NCBI RefSeq assembly: GCF_023715705.1
Contig: NZ_JAMBOS010000006.1
Location: forward strand, 1-64,000
Origin: Halalkalibacter oceani
Lineage (GTDB): Bacteria > Bacillota > Bacilli > Bacillales > Bacillaceae_D
Reading direction: 5' to 3'
Length of the DNA: 64,000 nucleotides
The translations under genes were made by a program, and so were the position numbers. The notes beneath the pieces are model-generated. The model was not told where the DNA came from. It searched no databases and saw only the letters and a list, made by a program, of their open reading frames with translations. Every line of letters begins with the position of its first letter. The first letter of the stretch is position 1. Below are positions 16,966 to 26,503 of the stretch, piece by piece.

Positions 16966-17100
16966 GCGGGGAATTTCTTTTTTTTGGGAAGGTGCCTCGA
17001 CCTTTTTGGACATTCCTCTTCTCCTTTGTCGAGCAAAATGACTTGTCAAACCTCAGGATCGACGAAATAATAGAGGAGGATGAAGAAGCAGGAGGCTAAG

Positions 17101-17562
17101 ATGATGAAGCAGCAAACGCTGATTTTACGAACATTGCTTTTCCTATATATCGTTGTGGTGCTCTATATTACATTGCTGGCCTGGAATTACGGGGCTTCCC
17201 TCGGACCGGCGGGACCAGGCGGTCGAAATTATAACCTCATTCCTTTTCGGAGTATTTACCGGATCGGCGTTTTTAGTCCGACGATTCTTGATCCTTTGCG
17301 AATTTTAGTCGGCAATATTCTTCTCTTCGTTCCGTTAGGCTTTTTACTGCCGGCGCTCTGGAGACCTCTTCGTCACGCGCTTGTCGTTGTCCTGATCGGC
17401 ATGGGCTTCTCGATCATGATTGAAACGAGTCAATTTCTGTTTACCCACCGCGTCGCAAATGTCGATGATGTGATCCTGAATTCCTTAGGAGTATGGATCG
17501 GGTACGGTTTCTTTTATGTGTCACTATGGCTGAAACGCCATATTGTTCTGTTTCATGCATGA
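17101..17562 (+). CDS. VanZ-family membrane protein
   Basis: 153 residues, four transmembrane helices. VanZ-like features are NLIPFRSI near residue 42, GNILLFVPLGFLLP, IETSQ and NVDDVILNSLG. Members are small membrane proteins, some linked to glycopeptide or other envelope phenotypes; the substrate is unknown. ATG 17101 follows AGGAGGCTAAG. A 20-residue longer start at 17080 would lack that site. Confidence 0.85.
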   Translation: MMKQQTLILRTLLFLYIVVVLYITLLAWNYGASLGPAGPGGRNYNLIPFRSIYRIGVFSPTILDPLRILVGNILLFVPLGFLLPALWRPLRHALVVVLIGMGFSIMIETSQFLFTHRVANVDDVILNSLGVWIGYGFFYVSLWLKRHIVLFHA

Positions 17563-17566
17563 ATTG

Positions 17567-18208
17567 CTACAACGGTTTACGGTCAACCGCCGCGGCATGC
17601 CGGTTAAAAAAGCGGTATATGAGATACACAACGAGTAAGAATCCTGCATAAACGAAACAAATAAAAACAAGATTTCGCGGACTCGTCACAAGTGAATTAC
17701 CGACGACGGCAAACAAAAACATCGACGGGATTTTCCCGAGAGACGAAGCGCAAGCATAGGGCCAGAACGGAACGCGGCTTAAAGCAGAATAGATATTAAC
17801 GACGATTGAAGGAATAACCGGGATCAATCGTGAGATGAAAATCGTCATAAAGGCGTTTCGTTCGAATAAATGAGTGATTGTAGCTGTCTGCTTGTACCGA
17901 TAAAGCAGGGAACGACCCCAATCTTGAAAGCCATATCGCACAGCGGAAAACATGATGATTGACGCCAGCGATGAGCCGAGCCATGTCAGACCGCTTCCGA
18001 CCCAGGGACCGTAGGCTGCGCCAAGGATGCCGCCAATCACCGGATAAGGAATTACCGGAAAGAGGGCAAACATCGTTGCTGCCACTGAGGTTAAGATGAG
18101 TGAATGGGTTCCGCCCGACTGCAGCCAGTGCAATAGCTGCTCGCCATAAATGGAAAGCAAAATGGCGATGATTACATAGCTTAAAACAAGAAAACTCTTT
18201 TTAATCAT
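17567..18208 (-). CDS. TVP38/TMEM64 (SNARE-associated/DedA-like) membrane protein
   Basis: About 213 residues with six hydrophobic segments. The conserved region is GGILGAAYGPWVGSGLTWLGSSLASIIMF... with the downstream FISRLIPVIPSIVVNIYSAL typical of the TVP38/VTT domain (YtxB, YhjE-like in bacilli). VTT proteins act in lipid scrambling or membrane homeostasis. ATG 18208 fits the GAAAGGA site better than ATG 18214. Converges with the VanZ gene, leaving four bases between them. Confidence 0.82.
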   Translation of the reverse strand: MIKKSFLVLSYVIIAILLSIYGEQLLHWLQSGGTHSLILTSVAATMFALFPVIPYPVIGGILGAAYGPWVGSGLTWLGSSLASIIMFSAVRYGFQDWGRSLLYRYKQTATITHLFERNAFMTIFISRLIPVIPSIVVNIYSALSRVPFWPYACASSLGKIPSMFLFAVVGNSLVTSPRNLVFICFVYAGFLLVVYLIYRFFNRHAAAVDRKPL

Positions 18209-18364
18209 AGTCATTCCTTTCGTGCTGAATCTGTTTATTTTAGTTTCTCATACTGCTGCCAGTTTGTCTCTACGCTGTCCCTGACATGTTCGTGAATTTT
18301 TGTGATAGGATAAGCTGCTCCGGCGTACAATGAAGCAAATGTACTGGGGAGAGGGGAAAATGCT

Positions 18365-19648
18365 GTGCAAATTCACGTTGTGAGACCAGGTCAGACACTG
18401 ACTGGTATTGCCAATGCCTATGATTCAACGACAGAAGCGATTATTCAGGCAAATGCTCTTCCAAACCCGAACAACCTTGTGATCGGTCAAACATTCGTTA
18501 TTCCGGTAAGCGGACGCGTCTATTATGTTCAGCCGGGTGACAGCTTATATGAGATCAGCCGTCGTTTTCAAGTGTCGATGGAGGAGATTATCTCGTTAAA
18601 TCAGTTAAACCCAAATCAGCCACTGGCGATCGATCAGCGCCTTGTTTTGCCGCCGCGCAACCGGATCGCGATTGATGTCAACGGCTATATTGAGCCACGA
18701 CCGCCATTGGATACGGAGCCTCGGGTTATTCAGAATGTCGGGAATGAATTGACATACTTATCGATTTTCAGCTATCATGTGACAGCCGAAGGGGGGCTTG
18801 TCCCGGTCGAAGATACCCCCTCGATACAAGCTGCTTATCCATTTCAAATTGTCCCGGTGCTCGTCCTTACCAATATGGTTGAAAATCAATTTGACGCCGA
18901 TGTTGGAGAGGCGATATTGAATGATATCAACCGGCAAAATCAAGTGCTTGATCAAGCTTTTGCAATTATGGCGGAAAAGGGCTATCTTGGCTTAAACATC
19001 GATTTTGAGCATTTACGTCCGGAGGATCGCGAGCCGTATAATCAGTTTTTACGCTTGGCGGTGCAGCGTGCGAGGGAACATGGTTATACGGTGTCGACGG
19101 CATTGGCGCCAAAAGTCAGCGGCGAACAGGCCGGAGCATGGTATGAAGCACATGATTATCCAGCTCATGGAGAAATTGTCGATTATACCGTGCTGATGAC
19201 TTATGAATGGGGCTGGAGCGGAGGACCGCCAATGGCTGTTGCTCCGCTTGACCAGGTAAGAAGGGTGGTAGAGTATGCGGCATCAGTCATGCCAGTGGAG
19301 AAAATCATGATGGGTATTCCGCTTTATGGCTATGACTGGACACTGCCATATGAAGAGGGTGGCGAGTTTGCTAGGGCGATCAGCCCGCAGCAGGCGATTG
19401 AACTGGCTGTTCAGTACGGAGCGACGATCCAGTATGACGAGCAAGCCCAGTCCCCGTTCTTCTTCTATCAGGAGGAAGACGGTACGGAGCATGAAGTCTG
19501 GTTTGAAGATGCGCGCAGCATCCAGGCGAAGTTTGATCTCGTCAGGGAGTTAGGGCTGCGCGGGGTCAGCTATTGGGTTCTAAGAATTGAATTCCCGCAA
19601 AATTGGCTGTTAATTCAGGATAACTTTGAAGTCAACAAACGGGTCTGA
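18365..19648 (+). CDS. LysM-GH18 spore cortex-lytic type hydrolase (SleL/YaaH-like)
   Basis: 427 residues. Two LysM repeats lie at about 2-48 and 51-97 (VRPGQTLTGIANAYDST; VQPGDSLYEISRRFQVS), followed by a glycoside hydrolase 18 domain. The active-site strand reads GLNIDFEHL with the catalytic Glu, and substrate-site motifs are LMTYEWGWSGGPP and GVSYWVL. This matches SleL/YaaH N-acetylglucosaminidases that degrade cortex fragments in germination. No signal peptide, as in that family. Start GTG 18365. Confidence 0.9.
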   Translation: MQIHVVRPGQTLTGIANAYDSTTEAIIQANALPNPNNLVIGQTFVIPVSGRVYYVQPGDSLYEISRRFQVSMEEIISLNQLNPNQPLAIDQRLVLPPRNRIAIDVNGYIEPRPPLDTEPRVIQNVGNELTYLSIFSYHVTAEGGLVPVEDTPSIQAAYPFQIVPVLVLTNMVENQFDADVGEAILNDINRQNQVLDQAFAIMAEKGYLGLNIDFEHLRPEDREPYNQFLRLAVQRAREHGYTVSTALAPKVSGEQAGAWYEAHDYPAHGEIVDYTVLMTYEWGWSGGPPMAVAPLDQVRRVVEYAASVMPVEKIMMGIPLYGYDWTLPYEEGGEFARAISPQQAIELAVQYGATIQYDEQAQSPFFFYQEEDGTEHEVWFEDARSIQAKFDLVRELGLRGVSYWVLRIEFPQNWLLIQDNFEVNKRV

Positions 19649-19739
19649 ACCTCAATTGTGAGCTAAAAATGATCGGTCCGGGCAGGGCTAAAGCAGCTGT
19701 CAAAGCATGCTAAAGTGATGATTTCACCAACTCAACTGG

Positions 19740-19774
19740 AGCAGGAAAGGGATACCGCTTTCCTGCTTTATTTT
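19740..19774 (+). terminator. Terminator after SleL-like gene
   Basis: AGCAGGAAAG pairs with CTTTCCTGCT around GGATACCG, followed by TTATTTTAT. Confidence 0.8.
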
Positions 19775-19905
19775 ATACGAGGTGAGGCTCGGCTTCTCTT
19801 CTATGTTCTCTTCCTCAATCTTCTGTTAAAATTAAAGCAAAGTGGTTTTGTAGGAAATGTAATAACGACATCACCCTGCCGGAAGCTTGGAGGCTTATAC
19901 TTACT

Positions 19906-21516
19906 ATGGAAATTATCGGTAATCTCTTACTTTATGCCAGTTTTATTGGATTAACAGGCTATTTCACATTGTCTTTTTTTATGTCTAAGGAACAGGGCGC
20001 AGTCACGCTGCCGCTCTGGCTGTTGAAAGCCGCTGTCCTCGCGATCCCGCTGGCGCTTTTCCTGACGGTAGTCCGCCTTGTCTATATGCTTTACAGTCAA
20101 TTTCAGGTGGAATTATTTGAGGCGATTTTCACGGTGCTGCTGCAATATGCCGCGGGACAGGCTTTCTTGTTTGCCAGCGTGTTCGCCTGGATACTGATGA
20201 GCATCGTAACATTGTCACAATCAAGGAAAACGGCAGCTTTTGCCCTTTTTTTGCTTATTGTTTTAATCGTTACAGTTAGTTGGGCCGGCCACGGTGCTGC
20301 CGTCGCCGGTATAACAGGATTGATCGGCAACAGTCTTCATCTGGCCGGAGTTGCTGTCTGGATCGGTCCACTCACGGTAATCGCGTGGACGGCCAAAGAA
20401 AGGCTGCCGGGAGAGTTTTTCCGCTGGTTTTCCCCGCTTGCCGTTTTAGCAGTCCTGGTTGTTACCTTATCCGGTTTTTTGTTGATGAACGATATTGTCC
20501 CGCAATACGTGCAAGCCTGGCAAATCACTTATGGACAGCTTCTCCTGCTTAAGCATTTGATCTACGCGCCGCTGCTTCTGTTCGGTCTTCACCATTTTTG
20601 GCTTGGCAGGCGGAAGCAGGAGGAGCTGAATGCCAGTGGAGTGATAGGAAGCTTTCGGCTTGAGTCGTTGCTCGCGTATCTCATCCTGGCGATTTCGGCA
20701 TTTATGACGGAGCAGACGCCACCCCATGAAGTAGCCCAAACATTGCAAACGGAGTCAATCGTCTCCGTGCTGTTCCTCTATCTTTCCGAGCAGCAGCTTC
20801 AATCCGGTATGATCGGTTTTGCCCCTTCTTTTATGGCAATCGTGATTTTAGCCGGAGCGGCGGTGCTTGCCGTGACTGCTTTTCTTCTTTTGCGCCGGAA
20901 CAAGCTTCAGCTCGTGTTTTCGCTGTTTCTGCTGAGTATTCTCGTCGGGTATCACGGCGTGATGTCCAGTTTGATTGTACAGGATGAGCAGCCGGGGGAT
21001 CAGACGGTTTATCCGACGATCGAAAGCGCGATTTCGCAACCCTATGAACGTGATGATTTGATTGAAATTGCTGTTGCCCGGCAGGAGGAAGAGGAATGGC
21101 ATGTCGTCTACACCGTCAACGGCGAGCAGCTCGTTGCTGAAAAGCTGGAGCAGGTTGAAGGCGGCTTTAAGCGGCTACCTGCGGCGATGCTGACTGTCGG
21201 TGGGACGGCGGTCATGGAAGAAGAACAAAAAATCCGCACGTTTCGTGTGGAAAGCGGCAATTGGCATGATGATGAGTATGCGGCGACCTATGTCACCTTC
21301 GGCATGATTCAGCAGCCGGAAAATGTCGCCAGAGTGCAAATTCATTACGAGGGCGGCTCCTTCATTGCTCCGCTCGAAAATCAAGTGTTTCTAAATGTGA
21401 CCACAAGCAATGAGAACTGGCAGGAGGAACATCCGATTGATTTTCTCGCGGACGATGGCACAGTGATTGACACCTATGCCCGTAATGTCATGGAAAGAGG
21501 GGTCTACTGCCATTAA
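19906..21516 (+). CDS. CopD-domain membrane protein with C-terminal outer domain
   Basis: 536 residues. The first two thirds form about nine transmembrane helices with CopD features: GNSLHLAGVAVWIGPLTVIAW and LLLLKHLIYAPLLLFGLHHFW, the His residues being likely copper or heme ligands. After the last helix near residue 355 comes a 175-residue hydrophilic domain likely outside the cell. Unlike B. subtilis YcnJ there is no CopC domain at the N-terminus. Copper import or homeostasis is the likely role, unproved. ATG 19906 follows TTGGAGG. Confidence 0.75.
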   Translation: MEIIGNLLLYASFIGLTGYFTLSFFMSKEQGAVTLPLWLLKAAVLAIPLALFLTVVRLVYMLYSQFQVELFEAIFTVLLQYAAGQAFLFASVFAWILMSIVTLSQSRKTAAFALFLLIVLIVTVSWAGHGAAVAGITGLIGNSLHLAGVAVWIGPLTVIAWTAKERLPGEFFRWFSPLAVLAVLVVTLSGFLLMNDIVPQYVQAWQITYGQLLLLKHLIYAPLLLFGLHHFWLGRRKQEELNASGVIGSFRLESLLAYLILAISAFMTEQTPPHEVAQTLQTESIVSVLFLYLSEQQLQSGMIGFAPSFMAIVILAGAAVLAVTAFLLLRRNKLQLVFSLFLLSILVGYHGVMSSLIVQDEQPGDQTVYPTIESAISQPYERDDLIEIAVARQEEEEWHVVYTVNGEQLVAEKLEQVEGGFKRLPAAMLTVGGTAVMEEEQKIRTFRVESGNWHDDEYAATYVTFGMIQQPENVARVQIHYEGGSFIAPLENQVFLNVTTSNENWQEEHPIDFLADDGTVIDTYARNVMERGVYCH

Positions 21517-21566
21517 GAGTGTCATCGTGATAAAATGAGGCAGAAGAGTCAAGAGGACGTGATAAA

Positions 21567-23879
21567 ATGTTACAGCGAAAATGGTCACTGGAGGCCATAA
21601 AGCAGTGGATTGAGATTGGAAGCGAACAAGAACAGTCGTTGCAAGAGGCAACAGCATGGGAAATCCTTGAAGAACTTGAAGGGAGGGACGAAGAACTGGC
21701 TCCCGTTTACCGCGCCCAATTATATGCTTTACTGGCTGAAGCGCGGCTCGGACGGACGGGACAGCTTGATCCCGTGATTGAGCGTTGGCAGCAGAGGGCG
21801 GTCGCTCTTTCTCCTGAAAATAAATGTGTCCAGCAGCTCACCTGCAAAACGATCCTGAAAAAAATAGAGGAGCGTTTGCGGCTGCCTGATTTTCCAGTTA
21901 TTCGCGAAACCGATCATAGCGCGGCTAAGAAAAAGGCAGCGAACGAATACCGCCGGATCGCCGAACGGTTTTTCGCCTTTGAGAAAGCCTTCATCAATGA
22001 GCAGAAGGAGCTGCCGGATTCTCTTCACGATCAAGAAAAAGGAGAGGTGCTTGAGCGTCTGTATCAGCTCGTGGCGGAGCTGAGTCAACCCTATTCCCGC
22101 ATTTTGGACGCTACGGCTGAATACGCCGACTCGGTTAAAGGTGTGTACTATTCCGCTTCCCAGTTTAAGCAAATAAAGGAGGCGGAAGGAGAGATTAAAG
22201 CAATCTTTGCCCGGATTCATGATCTATTGCCGCAGTCGACGGAGGAGAAAGAGCCTGAAGCTCTTGCGGAATTGGAATCGCTTATCGGCCTTGCCGAAGT
22301 AAAAGAGCGGATTGCCAAGCTTCATCGCTTTCTGCATTATCAAAAAGAAAGACAGGAGCAGGGCTTTCAAATAAAAGACGGCATTGCGATGCACATGATT
22401 TTAACCGGAAATCCCGGGACAGGCAAAACTCATCTTGCCCGCGTGATCGCGAAAATTTATTATGAGCTTGGCCTTTTGACACGAAATGAAGTGTACGAGG
22501 TTGACCGTGGCGCCCTCGTCGGCGCCTATGTCGGTCAAACAGAAGAGCAGACCCAAAAGGCCATTGAACGGGCACTTGGCGGGGTACTGTTTATCGATGA
22601 AGCATACAGCCTGCGCCGGGCGGATGCTTCGGGAAACGATTACGGACAAGCGGTCATCGATACGCTCGTTTCGGCGATGACGAGTGGCAAATACGCAGGT
22701 CAATTTGCGGTTATTTTAGCCGGCTATCCCGCGGAAATGCGCACCTTTCTTCGCTCCAATCCGGGTTTGCGCAGCCGCTTTCCCGAACAGAATCATATTC
22801 ACCTGTCAGATTATACGATTGACGAGCTGCTGCAAATCGGGGCGAAGATGGCTCTGGAGAACGATTATATGCTGACACAGGGAGCGAAAAGGGAGCTGCA
22901 ACGGAGAATTGAGCAAGCGACGGTTGATGAGTCGTTTGGCAATGCCCGCACGGTGAAAAACCTTGTGCTCGAGGCGATCTTTGAAAAGGGAGCCGAGCTG
23001 ACGCTGGCTGAAGCACAAGCCGATGACTTCGTGTTTCTCGATGCCGAGCATTTTCAGGCAAAGGAGGAAACAGGACAGGATGCGATTCAGACTCTGGATT
23101 CACTGGTCGGCCTGGATGCGGTGAAGCAGGAGATCAAACGGCTTACCTCATTCGCCGATGTTCAGCAAAAGCGGCGCGAGCAGGGACTGCAGGCGCTGCC
23201 GCTGCAACTTCATGCCGTCTTTACCGGTAACCCGGGGACCGGCAAGACGACAGTTGCTGAACTGTTAGCAAAAGCATTGCATGAAATCGGCCTGCTAAAG
23301 AGAGGGCATCTCGTTGTTGCTGGCCGCGCGGATCTTGTCGCCGGCTATGTCGGTCAAACCGCGCAAAAGACGAAGGAGCTCGTCCGCGACGCGCTTGGCG
23401 GAGTTTTATTTATTGATGAAGCCTACGCGTTGCTTTCATCTGGAAAAGGCGACTTTGGCATGGAGGCGATCCACACGCTCGTTCAGGAAATGACGATCCA
23501 CGAGGAAAACCTCGTCGTCATCCTCGCCGGATACGAGCAGGAGATGGAAAAGCTGCTTGCCAGCAATCCCGGCTTACGCTCTCGCTTTAAAAAGCAGCTC
23601 GCCTTTGAGGATTACTCGAAGGAAGAACTTGTTGAAATTGTGCTTGATCGCGCTGAGCATGCTGACTACCGCTTTAGCCAGCAGGCGAAGACCATGCTTG
23701 AGGCAGAGGTCGTGCCAAAGAAGCATCCAGCCAACGCTCGCTATGCGGTGGATGTTTTCGAACGGCTTGTACAGCTTCAGGCTTTGCGCCTGCAGGAGCA
23801 GCAGGCGCATGACGCTGAACAGCTAATGACGATTACAGAAGAAGATATACGTTTGCTCGTATCCGAAGGGGGACAATAG
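21567..23879 (+). CDS. Tandem AAA ATPase of SpoVK/CbxX type
   Basis: 770-residue cytoplasmic ATPase with two AAA modules. Walker A motifs are GNPGTGKTHLA near residue 281 and GNPGTGKTTVA near 553. Both Walker B segments read GGVLFIDEAY. Each module has the CbxX signature GAYVGQTEEQT / AGYVGQTAQKT and the sensor block PGLRSRF. About 240 helical residues precede module 1. Single-module SpoVK acts late in B. subtilis sporulation; the tandem form occurs in some bacilli. The next gene starts two bases later. Confidence 0.85.
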   Translation: MLQRKWSLEAIKQWIEIGSEQEQSLQEATAWEILEELEGRDEELAPVYRAQLYALLAEARLGRTGQLDPVIERWQQRAVALSPENKCVQQLTCKTILKKIEERLRLPDFPVIRETDHSAAKKKAANEYRRIAERFFAFEKAFINEQKELPDSLHDQEKGEVLERLYQLVAELSQPYSRILDATAEYADSVKGVYYSASQFKQIKEAEGEIKAIFARIHDLLPQSTEEKEPEALAELESLIGLAEVKERIAKLHRFLHYQKERQEQGFQIKDGIAMHMILTGNPGTGKTHLARVIAKIYYELGLLTRNEVYEVDRGALVGAYVGQTEEQTQKAIERALGGVLFIDEAYSLRRADASGNDYGQAVIDTLVSAMTSGKYAGQFAVILAGYPAEMRTFLRSNPGLRSRFPEQNHIHLSDYTIDELLQIGAKMALENDYMLTQGAKRELQRRIEQATVDESFGNARTVKNLVLEAIFEKGAELTLAEAQADDFVFLDAEHFQAKEETGQDAIQTLDSLVGLDAVKQEIKRLTSFADVQQKRREQGLQALPLQLHAVFTGNPGTGKTTVAELLAKALHEIGLLKRGHLVVAGRADLVAGYVGQTAQKTKELVRDALGGVLFIDEAYALLSSGKGDFGMEAIHTLVQEMTIHEENLVVILAGYEQEMEKLLASNPGLRSRFKKQLAFEDYSKEELVEIVLDRAEHADYRFSQQAKTMLEAEVVPKKHPANARYAVDVFERLVQLQALRLQEQQAHDAEQLMTITEEDIRLLVSEGGQ

Positions 23880-23880
23880 T

Positions 23881-24300
23881 ATGTATGTGACAGAAACACC
23901 GGTCGTCGTCCGCTATGCCGAAACGGATCAAATGGGCGTCGTTCACCATTCCAACTATCTTGTCTGGTTTGAGGTAGGACGGACTGAATTGATCAAGGAA
24001 CTTGGCTTTCATTATGCCGAAATGGAAAAGGAAGGGATTCTCTCTCCGGTGACGGATATCCAGGTTTCCTATAAGAATCCAACGACATACGGCGAAACCG
24101 TAACGGTAAAAACATCGGTCGCACGCTACGACGGACTGCGGGTGACCTATCATTATGAGGTTGTCAACGCATCAGGCGTGATCTGCGTCACTGGAAGCAG
24201 CACCCATGTCTGTGTCAAAAAAGATACGTTCCGCCCCGTCTCGATCCGCAAGCACCTGCCCGACTGGGATCAGGCTTACAAACGAATCGTGCATGTATAA
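23881..24300 (+). CDS. 4HBT-family thioesterase (YneP-like)
   Basis: 139-residue hotdog thioesterase. The YbgC/4HBT motif RYAETDQMGVVHHSNYLVWFE at residues 10-30 holds the catalytic Asp. Homologous to YneP of B. subtilis, which lies next to tlp, as here. It starts two bases after the AAA gene and is probably translated from the same mRNA. Substrate unknown. Confidence 0.88.
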   Translation: MYVTETPVVVRYAETDQMGVVHHSNYLVWFEVGRTELIKELGFHYAEMEKEGILSPVTDIQVSYKNPTTYGETVTVKTSVARYDGLRVTYHYEVVNASGVICVTGSSTHVCVKKDTFRPVSIRKHLPDWDQAYKRIVHV

Positions 24301-24361
24301 ATACGAGGAAGCTCTCCATACTAATGAACGCAACACCTAATTACTTTTTGGAGGGGTTTTG

Positions 24362-24598
24362 ATGGCAAAGCCGGATAATCGTGCTGATAATGCAGAAAAG
24401 CTGAAGAAAATGAAGGAAAACACGAAGCATAACATGGAGGCTGCGAAAGAGGCAGTCGCCGATACGGACATGTCACGCGAACAGAAGAAGGCGGTAAAAG
24501 CCAAGAATAAAAGACGGAAAGAAAGCATGAAGGCGTTCGATGCGGAAATCGCCGATGAAATCGACGCCCGTAAACACGGCTATCAGAAAGAGCGATAG
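24362..24598 (+). CDS. tlp: Small acid-soluble spore protein Tlp
   Basis: 78-residue helical charged protein. AKPDNRADNAEKLKKM at the start and MSREQKKAVKAKNKRRKESM later are the Tlp (thioredoxin-like protein) signature. ATG 24362 is nine bases after GGAGGGG; an adjacent TTG at 24359 is not needed. It lies between YneP-like and YneQ-like genes, conserved order in bacilli. Forespore expression expected. Confidence 0.9.
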   Translation: MAKPDNRADNAEKLKKMKENTKHNMEAAKEAVADTDMSREQKKAVKAKNKRRKESMKAFDAEIADEIDARKHGYQKER

Positions 24599-24634
24599 AA
24601 GCGGCGCTGGTAAGAGGATGCCGGTTGCTGCTTC

Positions 24635-24678
24635 AAAAGTGTGCCACAGGGGAATTTTCCCTTTGGCACACTTTTTTT
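24635..24678 (+). terminator. tlp terminator
   Basis: AAAAGTGTGCCA pairs with TGGCACACTTTT, with AGGGGAATTTTCCCT inside, followed by T7. Confidence 0.85.
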
Positions 24679-24771
24679 CTCCCTTTCAGCAGGTCGGAGC
24701 TCCAATCAAAAGAACGGTAAAACGTCTTTTCCTATGCTATAATGACAAGAATATTAGATGGAGGGGTCAAG

Positions 24772-25092
24772 ATGGCATTTGGAATCAAGAGGGCAGAGTT
24801 AATAGCCTGGAAGAGGCAGGCCGAAGCGGGAGAGATTGCGTTTCTCACCCATTACTGGCTGGATGAGCGCTTTCCGGACTGTACAACTGTTACAAAAGTC
24901 GCTTGTGCTGACCGGAAGAAGCTTGTAAAGTGGGGGAGGCAATATGGTTTAAAGGAAGAGTGGATCCATCAGCGTGAGCCTTTTCCTCATTTTGATCTGC
25001 TTGGGGAGAAACAGCGTTTTATCCTGTCTAAAGAGGGAAAAGAAGAACAGTTAGTGAAGTTGGGGATACCTACCATTCAGCATAAAACTTGA
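24772..25092 (+). CDS. YneQ-like conserved protein
   Basis: 106 residues. MAFGIKRAELIAWKRQ and FLTHYWLDERFPDC match the small bacillar YneQ family of unknown function that lies by tlp/yneP in B. subtilis. The sequence has several aromatic and His residues (HQREPFPHFDLLG) and no membrane segment. Start ATG 24772 behind GATGGAGGGG; a promoter-like TATAAT lies at 24738-24743. Confidence 0.78.
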   Translation: MAFGIKRAELIAWKRQAEAGEIAFLTHYWLDERFPDCTTVTKVACADRKKLVKWGRQYGLKEEWIHQREPFPHFDLLGEKQRFILSKEGKEEQLVKLGIPTIQHKT

Positions 25093-25129
25093 TATAATAG
25101 GAGACAAGAACTTGATAGGAGGATGAATG

Positions 25130-25957
25130 ATGGCAGTTACACAGAAATCGATTATTGCTGATTTACAGTCCCAACGTGAAATTGATCCAAAGATCGAAAT
25201 CCGCAACCGCATTAACTTTTTAAAGGAATATCTTGTCCATAGCGGGGCAAACGGCTTTGTGCTTGGAATCTCGGGAGGACAGGACTCAACACTAGCTGGT
25301 AAACTGGCGCAGCTGGCGGTTGATGAATTGAATCAGGAGGCGACGACAAAGACGGTCAGTTTCTACGCGATCCGTCTCCCGTACGGCGAGCAGTTTGATG
25401 AAGAAGATGCGAAGGCGGCGGTGGAATTCATCGCACCGACGAAGGCGCTGACGATTAATATTAAAGAAGCGGTCGATGCCTCGGTTCGCGCGTTTGAGGC
25501 AGCCACAGGTGAAACGCTATCGCATTTCGCGAAGGGGAATACGAAGGCGCGTGAACGGATGAAAGTCCAATATGATGTCGCCGCTCATTACGGCTGCCTT
25601 GTCATCGGCACGGATCACTCCGCTGAAGCGATCACGGGCTTTTTTACAAAGCATGGCGATGGTGCGTGCGATATCGTCCCATTGTTCGGCTTATCGAAGC
25701 GCCAAGGAAAGGCTTTGCTTAGAGAGCTCGGAGCCCCGGCTCATTTATACACAAAAGCCCCAACCGCCGATCTTGAGGACGACAAGCCGGGTCTGCCGGA
25801 TGAAGTGGCGCTTGGGATGACATATGAACAGCTTGACGATTATTTGGAAGGCAGAAATGTTCAAGCTGACGTAAAAGAAAAAATTGAAGCTCGTTATCTA
25901 CAGACGGAACATAAACGCCAGCTTCCTGTTACCATTTTCGATACATGGTGGAGGTAA
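25130..25957 (+). CDS. nadE: Ammonia-dependent NAD+ synthetase
   Basis: Last step of NAD synthesis: deamido-NAD + ATP + NH3. 275 residues, full length for the ammonia-dependent form (no glutaminase domain). PP-loop ATP site LGISGGQDSTLAGKL near residue 45. Further blocks are IGTDHSAEAITGFFTKHGDG and TKAPTADLEDDKPGLPDE. TAGGAGG lies seven bases before ATG 25130. Transcribed alone. Confidence 0.95.
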   Translation: MAVTQKSIIADLQSQREIDPKIEIRNRINFLKEYLVHSGANGFVLGISGGQDSTLAGKLAQLAVDELNQEATTKTVSFYAIRLPYGEQFDEEDAKAAVEFIAPTKALTINIKEAVDASVRAFEAATGETLSHFAKGNTKARERMKVQYDVAAHYGCLVIGTDHSAEAITGFFTKHGDGACDIVPLFGLSKRQGKALLRELGAPAHLYTKAPTADLEDDKPGLPDEVALGMTYEQLDDYLEGRNVQADVKEKIEARYLQTEHKRQLPVTIFDTWWR

Positions 25958-26025
25958 AAGTTCTGGTATAACCTCTCTCCATAAATCATAACGTACTAGG
26001 AAGACAAGGTGAAGGAGAGACAGAA

Positions 26026-26499
26026 ATGATGAAGGGGAAAGTATTACTTTTTTTAAGCTTATGTTTAGGATTGGTTGTATTAATTGGCTATAGCGGACTG
26101 AACCAGTCAGAGGGGCGGACAACCTCTGTTGTCTCCAGTGATGGGCAGGGCCGCGAAGTGAACGGCCTTGAAATTACATTGAATGCCGTCAGAACGGAGC
26201 CGTCCGAAGAAGCCGGCTCGCATTACGTGATTGCTGATCTGACTTTGGAGAACGTTCGTGACACGGTGTATGAATTTTCGATGTATAAGATGACGCTGGT
26301 CGATCAGGAGGGGTATGCGTATAATCATGTCTCCTCGATCGAAACGAAAGGCATTCTCGGCGGTCAGCTTCATCCAGGTCGCACGAATCGCGGGGAGGTC
26401 GCGTTTCTTGTGCCTGAAGGAAGTCAATATGAGCTGGTCTATACAGACCATTTGCGGACCGGCCAGCTAGTTTGGGATATTTCCCTGAGTGAGGAATAA
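26026..26499 (+). CDS. Exported DUF4352-like protein
   Basis: 157 residues with an N-terminal signal-anchor (LLFLSLCLGLVVLIGYSG) and a beta-rich outer domain (EVNGLEITLNAV, GSHYVIADLTLENV, GEVAFLVPEG) that looks like the immunoglobulin-type DUF4352 fold. There is no lipobox Cys in position. Function unknown. The PHP gene begins four bases after its stop, so the two are probably co-transcribed. Confidence 0.7.
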   Translation: MMKGKVLLFLSLCLGLVVLIGYSGLNQSEGRTTSVVSSDGQGREVNGLEITLNAVRTEPSEEAGSHYVIADLTLENVRDTVYEFSMYKMTLVDQEGYAYNHVSSIETKGILGGQLHPGRTNRGEVAFLVPEGSQYELVYTDHLRTGQLVWDISLSEE

Positions 26500-26503
26500 C
26501 ATA

